Shown here piece by piece: positions 8,466 to 19,046 of a DNA stretch of 64,000 bases. Origin of the DNA: Mucilaginibacter boryungensis (GTDB taxonomy: Bacteria; Bacteroidota; Bacteroidia; Sphingobacteriales; Sphingobacteriaceae); assembly GCF_015221995.1 (NCBI RefSeq), contig NZ_JADFFM010000002.1, positions 310,001-374,000 on the forward strand. Reading direction: 5' to 3'. Numbering within the stretch: the first letter of the stretch is position 1; each line of letters begins with the position of its first letter. The position numbers were made by a program, and so were the translations under genes. Below the pieces are notes generated by a model that was not told the origin of the DNA, did no database searches, and was given only the letters and a program-made list of their open reading frames with translations.

Positions 8466-9158
8466 ATGAGCACAATATCAAGGCAGAAAATATTAATTGT
8501 TGACGACGAACCCGATATACTGGAACTGATTGAATATAACCTGAAAAAAGAAGGTTACCAGGTTTATACTGCCAAAAACGGACAGGAAGCTGTAGCCGAA
8601 GCTAAAAAAGTACAACCCGACCTAATTGTGCTGGATATTATGATGCCCAAAATGGACGGCATTGAAGCCTGCCGTATTATGCGCACCATGCCCGAGTTTA
8701 AAACCACCTTTATGGTTTTCCTGACGGCCCGCAGCGAGGAATATTCAGAAATTGCGGGTTTTAATGTAGGTGCTGATGATTATATAGCCAAACCTATTAA
8801 ACCACGTGCCTTAGTTAGCCGCATTAATGCCATCCTACGCCGCAATTCGGCCCCCGAAGAGGTAATCGATAACAAATTGGAAATTGGCGATCTGGTGATC
8901 GACCGCGAAGCATATCTTGTTTTCCAGGGTGGCAATAAAGTTGTTTTGGCCAAAAAAGAGTTTGAATTACTGTACCTGCTGGCATCAAAACCAGGCAAGG
9001 TGTACACGCGCGAAGTGATCCTGAAAAATATCTGGGAGGATTCGGTTGTAGTAACCAACCGTACTATTGATGTGCATATCCGTAAGATCAGGGAAAAGCT
9101 GGGCGAGAATTATGTATCAACTGTTAAAGGTGTTGGTTACAAGTTTGAGTTAAGTTGA
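8466..9158 (+). CDS. OmpR/PhoB-type response regulator (orphan)
   Basis: A 230-residue two-domain regulator. The receiver (about residues 7-125) has the acidic pair DDE near residue 13, phospho-acceptor Asp about 57 in LIVLDIMMPKMDG, the conserved Thr in FLTARS and Lys in YIAKP. The C-terminal winged helix (about 132-228) has ELLYLLASKPGKVYTREVIL and the recognition part RTIDVHIRKIREKLG, typical of PhoB/OmpR. No histidine kinase gene lies next to it, so its partner is encoded elsewhere. The upstream 100-base gap contains only AT-rich sequence. Confidence 0.93.
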   Translation: MSTISRQKILIVDDEPDILELIEYNLKKEGYQVYTAKNGQEAVAEAKKVQPDLIVLDIMMPKMDGIEACRIMRTMPEFKTTFMVFLTARSEEYSEIAGFNVGADDYIAKPIKPRALVSRINAILRRNSAPEEVIDNKLEIGDLVIDREAYLVFQGGNKVVLAKKEFELLYLLASKPGKVYTREVILKNIWEDSVVVTNRTIDVHIRKIREKLGENYVSTVKGVGYKFELS

Positions 9159-9245
9159 GTTTGGAGATAAGTGATTAGTTAAGAAAAGGATGTTCGCATC
9201 TCCTTTTTCCTTTAACCACCACGCTTTGCAATGACGCTGGAATGA

Positions 9246-9283
9246 AATAGAAAAGGACACTGAAATCGGTGTCCTTTTCTATT
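9246..9283. terminator. Bidirectional terminator between response regulator and histone-like gene
   Basis: Perfect 15-bp stem (9246-9260 with 9269-9283) containing an A-rich/T-rich part and an 8-base loop. It lies between two convergent genes and could end both transcripts. Confidence 0.75.
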
Positions 9284-9299
9284 GAGTGTATCGACTATA

Positions 9300-9818
9300 T
9301 TATGCTGCTGATTTCTTAGCAGTTGAAGTTTTCTTTTTAGCCGTTGTCGATGCTTTATCCGTTTTAGCCGCTGCTGTTTTTTTAGCGCCGCTATTAGCCG
9401 AACTTACTTTGGCAGATGATTTGGTGCCTGTAGTTTTAGCTTTGTCGCCTGCCTTCGACGCTGTAGTTTTGGCCTTGTCAGTAGCTTTGGCGGCTTCTGT
9501 TTTAGCCTTTGCTACATTTTTATGGGCGTTCGTTTTTCCATCAGCTATATTTGCTTTTCCACTACTTTTGGCTTCAGTAACTTTAGTTTTTGCGCTGGTG
9601 GCAGCTTTGTTAGCTTTAGCCGGTGTTTTTGCAACCGGGCTTTTCTTGGTCGTGCTTCTTGTTTTAGTATTTTTTCCTTTTAGCTCATCAATTTTTTCTC
9701 CGGCTGCATCTTTTAAATCTTCGGCTTTCTCTGTCGTATCTTCCCATAAACCTGCTATGGTGTCTTTAACCTTTTCAAAAAATCCCTTTTCTTCAGGTTG
9801 TGTGTTATTGGTGTTCAT
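9300..9818 (-). CDS. Lysine/alanine-rich histone H1-like protein
   Basis: A 172-residue protein of two parts. Residues 1-50 form an acidic amphipathic helix (EKGFFEKVKDTIAGLWEDTTEKAEDLKDAAGEKIDEL, given here only as its span, residues about 10-47). Residues 51-172 are a low-complexity tail of Lys, Ala, Thr and Ser with AKTPAKA and AKAKTEAAKATDKAK-type repeats, very like the tail of eukaryotic histone H1 or bacterial HctB/AlgP proteins. DNA binding and nucleoid or stress function are inferred from composition alone. A long open frame also exists on the opposite strand, but the minus-strand protein has the coherent composition and sits beside a matching terminator. Confidence 0.72.
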   Translation of the reverse strand: MNTNNTQPEEKGFFEKVKDTIAGLWEDTTEKAEDLKDAAGEKIDELKGKNTKTRSTTKKSPVAKTPAKANKAATSAKTKVTEAKSSGKANIADGKTNAHKNVAKAKTEAAKATDKAKTTASKAGDKAKTTGTKSSAKVSSANSGAKKTAAAKTDKASTTAKKKTSTAKKSAA

Positions 9819-10001
9819 ATGCTTTTAAATAGGTAGTTGAATATATCTAACCTGAATAATAACCATGCCAATCTCAAATTCAGCCCTATTTGAAGCGGTG
9901 CCGCTATATATTTGGTTTATTAACCGTATTTTTGCAGGCTGTAAAACAACGTATCTGTTTGTGTTTGACTCAAAAAATGAACAATACGCCAACACATTAT
10001 A

Positions 10002-10721
10002 ATGAAGATTCCAAAATTTACCGAGCTGATCCTTTTTGAAAATGATGACCTGATTGTGGTGAATAAACCCGCCTTTATCAGCACGCTTGATGAACGGGAA
10101 GGCGGCGAGATAAATATGCTGCGCCTGGCAAAACAGTATTCGGATGATGCGCAGATATGTCACCGCTTGGATAAAGAAACCAGCGGAGCACTTATTATCG
10201 CTAAAACACCCGAGGCTTATCGCTCGGTATCGATGCAGTTTGAGCACCGTCAGGTAAAAAAGGTTTATCACGCGGTGATTGAAGGCACCCACGTATTCGA
10301 GGACTTGTTTATTGATCTCCCAATCCTTAATACAGGTAAAGGTAACGTATCAATTAATCGCCAGGAAGGTAAACGTGCTGAAACATGGTTTAAATCCATT
10401 AAATTTTATAAGCATTATACTTTGGTTGAATGTAAACCTGTAACCGGCCGCATGCACCAAATCCGTATACACCTGGCTACCCAACAGGCCGCCATTGCAG
10501 GCGATGAAATGTATCGCGGCAAGCCGGTATTTCTATCAGCCCTGAAACGCAAGTACCATTTAGGTAAAGATCAGGAAGAGATGCCTATTATGAAACGTTT
10601 TGCCTTGCACGCTTACGAAGTAACCTTTAAGTTATTAGATGGGAAGGATGTTATCATTCATGCCCCTTATCCTAAGGACTTTGAGACGTTACTGAAATTG
10701 CTGGATAAGTTTGATAGTTAA
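10002..10721 (+). CDS. RluA-family pseudouridine synthase
   Basis: A 239-residue RluA/RluC/RluD-type pseudouridine synthase without the N-terminal S4 domain, so the short form. The catalytic block HRLDKETSGALIIAKT carries the nucleophilic Asp near residue 54; the downstream KVYHAVIEG and the basic GRMHQIRIHLA motif near residue 149 are typical. It converts uridine to pseudouridine in rRNA or tRNA; the target cannot be assigned from sequence. A possible -7 box (TATTTTTG, 9927-9934) lies 67 bases upstream. It ends at a strong terminator. Confidence 0.9.
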   Translation: MKIPKFTELILFENDDLIVVNKPAFISTLDEREGGEINMLRLAKQYSDDAQICHRLDKETSGALIIAKTPEAYRSVSMQFEHRQVKKVYHAVIEGTHVFEDLFIDLPILNTGKGNVSINRQEGKRAETWFKSIKFYKHYTLVECKPVTGRMHQIRIHLATQQAAIAGDEMYRGKPVFLSALKRKYHLGKDQEEMPIMKRFALHAYEVTFKLLDGKDVIIHAPYPKDFETLLKLLDKFDS

Positions 10722-10723
10722 AC

Positions 10724-10761
10724 ACACAAGCCCTCCCGATTCACATCGGGAGGGCTTGTGT
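10724..10761. terminator. Hairpin terminator between convergent genes
   Basis: Perfect 17-bp stem (10724-10740 with 10745-10761) and a 4-base TCAC loop between the stops of the pseudouridine synthase and the beta-barrel gene. The U-run is weak on the plus side. Confidence 0.7.
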
Positions 10762-10781
10762 TAAATGGTTGTTTTTATTGA

Positions 10782-11330
10782 TTATAAACCAAAGCCATAA
10801 GCTATACGTAAACCAACTAAGCCATAGTTATTACCCTGACCAGAGAAGTTTTCATAACGTACGCCTACATCTAATGATTTACCGGCATACCCTAACCCTG
10901 GAGCTAATATTAGCTTAGTATCCTTAGCGCCTTTGGTTTCAAAACCAGCACCTGCTTCAGCGCCGAAGTAAATGTTATCAGCAAAGAAAGCTTTAATACC
11001 AGCTTTTACAGGTACAATACCTATTGATGGGCTTTTTACAGTTGTGTTACCCACGGTTATCTCTTTACCAAAGGCATTGTAATAGCCAGAGGTTAAAGTC
11101 CAGGCTAAGCCTTTGTCAGCACCATATTGCAGGCGGGCAGTACCGCCTAATTCAAAGTTTGATACATCGTGTAAGTTACCTGTTGGTGCACCAGCTTCCA
11201 GGCCAATGCCTAAGCGCCATGGATTTGCTTCCTTAGTTTGCGCGTTAGCTTTTTGTGTTCCGAAGAAAATACCTACTGCTGCAACAGCGGTAGCTATTAA
11301 TTTAGTTGAGTGTTTCATTTTTGTTTTCAT
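10782..11330 (-). CDS. Small outer-membrane beta-barrel protein
   Basis: About 182 residues from ATG 11330 (MKTKMKHSTK) or about 178 from ATG 11318. A Sec signal peptide (LIATAVAAVGIFFGTQKANAQ) ends at an Ala-Gln junction. The mature part has alternating polar/aromatic strands (RLGIGLEAGAPTG, GGTARLQYG, VGVRYENFSG) and ends GLVGLRIAYGFGL with an aromatic-rich last strand, as in eight-stranded OmpW/OmpX-like barrels. Function unknown. The reading frame extends upstream to 11405, but that part encodes no sensible signal peptide. Confidence 0.75.
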   Translation of the reverse strand: MKTKMKHSTKLIATAVAAVGIFFGTQKANAQTKEANPWRLGIGLEAGAPTGNLHDVSNFELGGTARLQYGADKGLAWTLTSGYYNAFGKEITVGNTTVKSPSIGIVPVKAGIKAFFADNIYFGAEAGAGFETKGAKDTKLILAPGLGYAGKSLDVGVRYENFSGQGNNYGLVGLRIAYGFGL

Positions 11331-11633
11331 TTGTAAGTGAACAATTTTTAGATTGCTTATTCCCCATTTACAAATACTTTGCCAAAACAAATACAAAAAG
11401 GTCAATTTTATGCCAATTTAACATTTCAACTGGTTATAGGCTATAACTAAAACTATACACTTAAACGCTGTAAATCAGTAATCAAACAGTTGAAAAACTG
11501 TAGCTCATTTTGCTATTCTCATTTAAAAGTCAGGTTTTTGAGAGCCAATTATGGCATGCTTTTATGTCATTTAAGTGTTCAGTATCTATGGCAAAAAATG
11601 TACTGTATAACGGAAGTTTAATGGCTTTTCAAT

Positions 11634-11664
11634 AAAAAAAGGTCACCATTTCGCGGTGACCTTT
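11634..11664 (-). terminator. Terminator of the RND efflux operon
   Basis: On the minus strand AAAGGTCACC/GGTGACCTTT (10-bp stem, about 7-base loop) is followed by a run of seven T. It lies just past the end of the efflux pump gene. Confidence 0.8.
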
Positions 11665-11690
11665 AATATTAAACTTAAAAATGATGAATA

Positions 11691-14600
11691 TTAATGCAAC
11701 TTCTCTGGGTCTGGTTTAAAGTTTTTATGTAGTTCAGCCAGCTTTTCTTTACCATAAGCCACCTTAGTGATCAGGTAAAATAGCACTGGCACAATAAATA
11801 TGGCCAGAGATGTTGCACCAAGCATTCCACCAAACACTGTCCAGCCAATGGTTTTTCGAGCCTCGGCGCCTGCGCCCGAAGCAAATAATAATGGTGCCAC
11901 GCCTAAAATAAACGCCATTGATGTCATAATGATTGGTCGCAGACGAAGCTTTACCGCTTCCAGCGTTGCTTCTTCCAGGTCCATGCCATTATCTACACGC
12001 TCTTTTGCAAACTCAACAATAAGGATGGCGTTTTTTGCGGCCAAACCTATCAGGGTAATCAAACCTATCTGCGCGTAAATATTATCAACCAGCGATTTAT
12101 TTAACGTGAGGAACAAAATAGCGCCGAAAGCGCCCAGTGGTACCGCTAACAATACCGAGAACGGTACCGACCAACTCTCGTACAAGGCAGCAAGAAACAG
12201 GAACACAAAACCGATAGACAGCATAAATATATATATCGTTTTCGATCCGGATAGTTTTTCCTCCCGGCTTAAACCGGAAAATTCGTATCCATAACCTTGG
12301 GGCAGGGTTTGCGCGGCAACTTCCTCTAAAGCTTTCAATGCATCACCGCTACTATAGCCTTCTTTGGGGTTCCCGTCAATCTCGGCGGAGCGGAACAGGT
12401 TAAAGTGCGATATCAGTGGTGCATTTTCTATCATTTTATAAGTCGTCAGCGTACTTAAAGGCACCATCGTCCCTTGCTGGTTACGCACAAAGTATTGCCC
12501 CAGGTTATCCATATTGGTACGGTAATTTGTATCGGCCTGCGCCAGTACGCGGAAGTTGCGCCCATAAATAGTAAAGTCGTTAATATAAGCGCTGCCCATA
12601 TAGGTTTGCAGGGCATTGTTGATGTCAGATATCTGCACACCCAGGCGTTTAGCCTTTTCACGGTCTATAGTTAACTGATAGGCTGGCGTGCGTGCGGTAA
12701 AGAAGGAGAATGCTTTACCAATTTCGGGGCGCTTCGCCACTTCACCAATAAAGGTTTTCAGCACTTTTTCAAAATTTTTTATATCTCCCCCTGCTTGCCT
12801 TTCTTCTAAAATGAAAGAAAAACCCGCGGTGGTGCCAAGTCCAGGAATAGCCGGCGGCGGAATAACCACAACACTGGCTTCTTTGAAAAATGCCAACTTT
12901 TTCTGCAATATAGGCACCAGTTGTAACGATGTTTTTTTACGCTGGTCCCACGGTTTCAATTGCACAAATATGGTTGCGCTGTTAGATTTTGTGGCAAAGC
13001 TCACCACATTTAATCCCCCCAATGCCGCATAATGATATATTTCGGGTACTTTTTTTAGCGTATCCATCATTTGGTTCAGTATGGCTACTGTGCGCTCGGT
13101 TGATGAAGCTTCGGGCAAATCGTAAGTGATGTAAATACGACCTTCATCTTCCGTTGGGATAAAGCCTGTAGGCTTACCTTTAAATAGCATGATGGTCCCT
13201 ACTATAATGCAAACCAGTATAATGATCACAAATTTGGAATTCCTGATACCTTTATCAACCCCGTTACGGTATTTCCCCGTAAGCCTTTCAAACCAGGCAT
13301 TAAACCTAAAAAAGAATCTATCCAGTCCTTTTGATTGTTTATCCAGTTTATGGGGCTTTAACAATAGCGTACATAAAGCCGGTGTTAATGATAATGCCAC
13401 AAATGCCGATATTAATACCGAAATGGCAATGGTAATAGCAAACTGCTGATACAAACGCCCTACTATACCCGGTATAAAACCTACCGGCACAAACACTGCG
13501 GCCAATATTAAAGCGATAGCAATAACCGGCGCCGAAATATCGCGCATAGCGTGCAGGGTAGCATCCTTTGGCGACATATTTTTCTCGTCCATGTAATGCT
13601 GCACCGCTTCTACCACCACAATGGCATCATCCACCACAATACCAATAGCCAGCACAAAGCCAAACAGGGTAAGCGTGTTAATGGTAAAATGCAGCGGGAT
13701 AAAGAAAATGAATGTACCGATAATGGAAACCGGGATGGCCAATACAGGGATAAGCGTTGTACGCCAGCTTTGCAGGAATAAAAACACCACAATAATAACC
13801 AAGAACAAAGCAATAATCAGGGTTTCCACAACCTCGTGTACAGAAACTTTTACTACCGTAATAGCCTCAAATGGAACTACATAGTCAACATCAGCCGGGA
13901 AAGATTTTTTAAGCTCTTTCATGGTTGCATAAACCGCGTCTGCTGTTTCAATAGCGTTACTGCCCGGTGCCTGGTAAACCAATAGATACGATGACCTTTT
14001 GCCATCAACATAACTGTTGCCGGCATAGTTAAATTTACCCAATTCAATACGAGCCACATCTTTTAAATGCACCACCGCACCATTATTAGGCTGTGTGCGG
14101 ACAATTACATTACCAAATTCCTCAGGTTTGGCTAAGCGCCCTTTTACCAGTACCGAATATTCAAAAGTTTGGCCATGTTCCTGTGGCGTAGCACCTATCG
14201 TACCCGCGGCTACCTGTGCGTTTTGTTCGTTAAGCGCGGCGGTCACATCAGCCGGGGTCATGCCAAGGGCAGCCAGTTTATCAGGCTTCAACCAAATGCG
14301 CATGCTAAAATCGTCAGCCCGCGATATCACATCACCCACACCCTTCGCGCGCAGCAAGGCATCTTTAATAAAAACGTTGGCATAGTTATCTAAAAAAGTA
14401 ACATTGTGGCTTCCGTTTGGCGAATATAAAGCCACCAGCAATAATATGCTTGGGTTCTTTTTACGTACGGTAAGGCCCAGGCGTTGTACTTCTTGGGGCA
14501 GGGTTGGTGTAGCAATACCAACACGGTTCTGCACATCAAGCGCGGCAATGTTAATATCGGTACCTACTTCAAAGTTGGCCGTCATACTTAGCGCACCATT

Positions 14601-14855
14601 GTTAGTACTATTACTTTGCAGATAGGTCATCCCAGGTGTACCGTTTACCTGGCTCTCAATTGGTGTGGCTACGGTTTGCTCTACCGTAAGCGCGTCGGCA
14701 CCTGTGTAGTTACCGGTTATAGTTACCGTTGGGGGGGTTATTTCGGGGTATTGCCCAACGGGCAAACTACTTATAGCTAAAATACCTACCACTACAATCA
14801 CTATGGAAATAACAATCGCGGTAACGGGTCTTTTTATAAAGGTTTCTGCTATCAT
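11691..14855 (-). CDS. RND multidrug efflux pump, HAE1/AcrB family
   Basis: A 1054-residue inner-membrane RND transporter of full length. It has the usual layout: TM1 at the start (FIKRPVTAIVISIVIVVVGI), a large periplasmic porter domain, six TM helices around residues 340-560, a second porter domain and five TM helices at the end. The proton-relay pair appears as VVDDAIVVVE in TM4 near residue 408; IGLITLIGLAAKNAILIVEF matches TM10. Such pumps take drugs, dyes, bile acids or lipids from membrane and periplasm and export them with an adaptor and a TolC channel, both encoded upstream in the same operon. Substrate is unknown. Confidence 0.95.
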   Translation of the reverse strand: MIAETFIKRPVTAIVISIVIVVVGILAISSLPVGQYPEITPPTVTITGNYTGADALTVEQTVATPIESQVNGTPGMTYLQSNSTNNGALSMTANFEVGTDINIAALDVQNRVGIATPTLPQEVQRLGLTVRKKNPSILLLVALYSPNGSHNVTFLDNYANVFIKDALLRAKGVGDVISRADDFSMRIWLKPDKLAALGMTPADVTAALNEQNAQVAAGTIGATPQEHGQTFEYSVLVKGRLAKPEEFGNVIVRTQPNNGAVVHLKDVARIELGKFNYAGNSYVDGKRSSYLLVYQAPGSNAIETADAVYATMKELKKSFPADVDYVVPFEAITVVKVSVHEVVETLIIALFLVIIVVFLFLQSWRTTLIPVLAIPVSIIGTFIFFIPLHFTINTLTLFGFVLAIGIVVDDAIVVVEAVQHYMDEKNMSPKDATLHAMRDISAPVIAIALILAAVFVPVGFIPGIVGRLYQQFAITIAISVLISAFVALSLTPALCTLLLKPHKLDKQSKGLDRFFFRFNAWFERLTGKYRNGVDKGIRNSKFVIIILVCIIVGTIMLFKGKPTGFIPTEDEGRIYITYDLPEASSTERTVAILNQMMDTLKKVPEIYHYAALGGLNVVSFATKSNSATIFVQLKPWDQRKKTSLQLVPILQKKLAFFKEASVVVIPPPAIPGLGTTAGFSFILEERQAGGDIKNFEKVLKTFIGEVAKRPEIGKAFSFFTARTPAYQLTIDREKAKRLGVQISDINNALQTYMGSAYINDFTIYGRNFRVLAQADTNYRTNMDNLGQYFVRNQQGTMVPLSTLTTYKMIENAPLISHFNLFRSAEIDGNPKEGYSSGDALKALEEVAAQTLPQGYGYEFSGLSREEKLSGSKTIYIFMLSIGFVFLFLAALYESWSVPFSVLLAVPLGAFGAILFLTLNKSLVDNIYAQIGLITLIGLAAKNAILIVEFAKERVDNGMDLEEATLEAVKLRLRPIIMTSMAFILGVAPLLFASGAGAEARKTIGWTVFGGMLGATSLAIFIVPVLFYLITKVAYGKEKLAELHKNFKPDPEKLH

Positions 14856-14881
14856 TCTAATTTATATTTAAACGGACGCCG

Positions 14882-16018
14882 CTATTTATTTGCCTGGTTG
14901 TGCCGGCTTTTACCCGCTGCTGCAGGTGGCGGGCCTAATGTTATCTTACCGCTATCGCGCAAACGCTGGAAGCCATCGGTAATTACTTTATCACCGGCTT
15001 TTATGCCGTCCATTATCACCACGTTATCATTTAAGCGCGGGCCTAATTTTACTTTCTTTTGCAGGGCAATGGTATCCTGGGTAACAAAAACAAAAAATTC
15101 GCCCATTTGCTCGGTAACGGCTTTATAAGGGATAATTACACGCTGACCAGAATTATTGTTCAATACTTTTAGTTGGGCGCTCATACCATCCTTTAACATA
15201 CCGTCAGTATTATCAAATTGCACACGTACCTTAACCGTACCTGTTTGATTGTTAACCCCACGGTCGATGGCCAATATCCTTCCAGGCCTGTTATAAAGGG
15301 AATCATTGGATAATTTTAACCTGAAGGTACTATCGGTATTATGTTTTTGGAGATCGTAAAAACGATTGATATCCTGCTCGTTAATTACCACATCCACTGC
15401 CATTGGATTATCTGCTGATATAGTATTTAACAGCGTAGTGCCCGGAGTGATCTGCGTACCCAGTTTTACCTGCGATATACCTATACGACCGCTAAATGGC
15501 GCCTTAATAACAGCATAAGACAAATCGGTAGCGGCCGATTCCCTTGCTGCTTTTGCTGCTGCTACCTGGCTTTTCGCGGTTTCAAACGCAGCCGCAGCAT
15601 TATCAACCGTTTGGCGGGCAACAGCATCGGCCTTTAGCAGCATATTGTATCTATCTATATCTTTCTGGGCCTTCACCAGGTTTGCCTGCGCGCTATTTAC
15701 ATTAGCCACAGCCTGAGCGTAAGCAGCCTGATATTTACGGCGGTCAATTTCATATAGCGGCTGCCCTTTGCTTACTAAAGCGCCGTCTTTAACAAATATG
15801 GCTGTAATAAAACCTGCCACCTGGCTGCGCAGTTCCACACTATTTACTGCTACAACAGTGCCCTGGTACTGGTCGTAATACACTGCGTTGCCTTGTGTGG
15901 CCTCAGTGACGTCTACTGCAGTGGGCGGCGGCGGGGCTTGTTTTTCCTGTTTGTTGCCGCATGATGCGATAGCGATTGACGCCACCGCTGCAATTAAATA
16001 TATATAGGAGTTTTTCAT
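14882..16018 (-). CDS. RND efflux periplasmic adaptor (membrane fusion) lipoprotein
   Basis: About 378 residues from ATG 16018 (MKNSYIYLIAAVASIAIASCG), with a lipobox ending in IASC, so probably anchored in the inner membrane like AcrA. Domains follow the family order: lipoyl half-motif (VELRSQVAGFITAIFVKDGALVSKGQPLYEID), alpha-hairpin coiled coil about residues 85-155, second lipoyl half (IKAPFSGRIGISQVKLGTQI), beta-barrel and membrane-proximal domain. It bridges the RND pump and the outer-membrane channel. The frame is open back to 16063, overlapping the tolC gene, but that extension would spoil the signal peptide. Confidence 0.93.
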   Translation of the reverse strand: MKNSYIYLIAAVASIAIASCGNKQEKQAPPPPTAVDVTEATQGNAVYYDQYQGTVVAVNSVELRSQVAGFITAIFVKDGALVSKGQPLYEIDRRKYQAAYAQAVANVNSAQANLVKAQKDIDRYNMLLKADAVARQTVDNAAAAFETAKSQVAAAKAARESAATDLSYAVIKAPFSGRIGISQVKLGTQITPGTTLLNTISADNPMAVDVVINEQDINRFYDLQKHNTDSTFRLKLSNDSLYNRPGRILAIDRGVNNQTGTVKVRVQFDNTDGMLKDGMSAQLKVLNNNSGQRVIIPYKAVTEQMGEFFVFVTQDTIALQKKVKLGPRLNDNVVIMDGIKAGDKVITDGFQRLRDSGKITLGPPPAAAGKSRHNQANK

Positions 16019-16040
16019 ATAATAGAGGTATCTTCTGTTA

Positions 16041-17390
16041 TTACTGTTTATTAAATGTACCAATTGTCCCCATAGCCCTTTGCAGATCTATTTTACTGCT
16101 AAGCACCTGGAACAGCGCGTTAAAGTAATTCAGTTCGGCCGTGCGCAGGTCTGATTGTGAAACAATGACATCAAGATAAGTTTTTATTCCTTCGCGGTAT
16201 TGTAAGCTAACTACTTTATATACATCGTTTGCCAAATCCACATTTTGTTTTAGCAACTGCCAATTGGTGTAGTTGCTTTTATAATTAGCCAGGGCCTGTG
16301 TGTATTGGGTATTAATGGTGTTTTTGGTTTGGATAAGATCCAGATCGGCACGGTCTACCTGTAAATGGGCCTTGGCCAGGTTTTGTAAACGTTTGCCCCC
16401 GGTAAAAATAGGGATAGATAAAGTTAAACCCGCATACAGGCTTGGAAACGAATTGCCGTACAGATCGCCCAGTTTATTACTGAAATAGCCCAGGTTGTAG
16501 GCGCCATTTGCCGATAAGGACGGTAAAAACCCATAGCGGTAATAATTTACGTTAAGCCCTGTCAGGTTGCGTTGTGCTTCTAATTGGCGGTATTCTATGC
16601 GGTTGGTATAATCTAAAACCTGGTTAGTATCAATAAAAGCTTCGCGTTCATAACGGGTCGAATCGTACGATAAACTTAAGGGCCGTTCGGCCGGCATGCC
16701 CATTTGCTGTCTTAAAAAAGCCGATTTGCTTTTAATCGCTTCCTCGGTTTGCTTACGGCTGGCAATAGCATTATTAAGGGCTATGGTTGCCTGCTTATAA
16801 TCAGTTTTATCAACCACACCGGCCTGATAACGCGCGGTAGCATCCTTTAAACTGCGTTGCAGGCGCACAATATCCTCCTTTATAATATCCAGTTGCCGTT
16901 GTGATAACAGGACATCGTAAAAAGCCTTACTTACATCGGCTACTACAGCTATCTGGCTGTTGTAGGCATTGTCCTTATAGTACTCGCGCGAATATTTTGA
17001 AGCCTTTGATGCCAGCAGCACATCGTTATTATATATTACCTGTGTGGCCTGTATACCTAAAACAGATACATTATGAATATCACTACTGGTACCAACACCA
17101 GTGCCGCCATTTGCGCCCCCGCCTGTAGCAGGGCTGCCTTTAAAATAATGCGTAGCGCTGTTATTCGAGTTTACCTGCGGCAACCATGCCGATAATGCAA
17201 TGCCGATATTTTTTTCGTTTATCGCCTCATCAATGCTGGCTTGCCTAACCGCGGGTTGATTTTGTAAAGCATATTTTATACATTGGTCTAAACTTAACAC
17301 GGCAGGCAATGAATCCTGCTTTGTTTGGGCCAATAAAGTAACCGGAAGAATTAAAAAAGAAAATATTGTGAAGTGAAAACTGTTTTTCAT
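16041..17390 (-). CDS. TolC-family outer-membrane efflux channel
   Basis: A 449-residue outer-membrane efflux protein with a Sec signal peptide (ending VTLLAQ). The structural repeat of the family is seen twice: LSLDQCIKYALQNQPAVRQA near the N-terminus and the long coiled helices around residues 150-245 and 330-440, with the conserved YREGIKTYLDVIVSQSDL segment. Three copies would form the channel that crosses the outer membrane. It is the first gene of the operon, which is less common than the adaptor-pump-channel order but frequent in Bacteroidota. The adaptor gene starts 22 bases downstream. Confidence 0.93.
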   Translation of the reverse strand: MKNSFHFTIFSFLILPVTLLAQTKQDSLPAVLSLDQCIKYALQNQPAVRQASIDEAINEKNIGIALSAWLPQVNSNNSATHYFKGSPATGGGANGGTGVGTSSDIHNVSVLGIQATQVIYNNDVLLASKASKYSREYYKDNAYNSQIAVVADVSKAFYDVLLSQRQLDIIKEDIVRLQRSLKDATARYQAGVVDKTDYKQATIALNNAIASRKQTEEAIKSKSAFLRQQMGMPAERPLSLSYDSTRYEREAFIDTNQVLDYTNRIEYRQLEAQRNLTGLNVNYYRYGFLPSLSANGAYNLGYFSNKLGDLYGNSFPSLYAGLTLSIPIFTGGKRLQNLAKAHLQVDRADLDLIQTKNTINTQYTQALANYKSNYTNWQLLKQNVDLANDVYKVVSLQYREGIKTYLDVIVSQSDLRTAELNYFNALFQVLSSKIDLQRAMGTIGTFNKQ

Positions 17391-18930
<1,540 letters not shown>

Positions 18931-18939
18931 ATAACCATA

Positions 18940-18984
18940 ACGCGCAAGGACAGTCTTTTTAAAATAAAGGACTACCTTGCGCGT
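18940..18984 (+). terminator. Hairpin after spt
   Basis: Ten-bp stem ACGCGCAAGG/CCTTGCGCGT (18940-18949 with 18975-18984) with an inner AGTC/GACT helix. No U-run follows, so it may be a partial terminator or a stability element between spt and the next gene. Confidence 0.45.
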
Positions 18985-18995
18985 AATTGTTTATA

Positions 18996-19003
18996 TACAT
19001 TTG
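18996..19003 (+). promoter_or_regulatory. Bacteroidota -7 box before the ceramide synthase gene
   Basis: TACATTTG is an exact TAnnTTTG match 43 bases before the GTG start at 19047. The -33 part is not convincing. It suggests the downstream genes can be transcribed apart from spt. Confidence 0.4.
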
Positions 19004-19046
19004 TACCAAGCATATGTATATCCTGTACATCTTCAATTCATAACCT

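Noticed and set aside
9286..9828. 180-codon open frame on the plus strand
   Set aside because: It is the antisense of the Lys/Ala-rich gene; its Leu/Ala/Val/Phe runs are the complement of Lys/Ala/Thr codons.
9825..10292. 155-codon open frame antisense to the pseudouridine synthase
   Set aside because: Covers the catalytic HRLDKETSG region of the real gene on the other strand.
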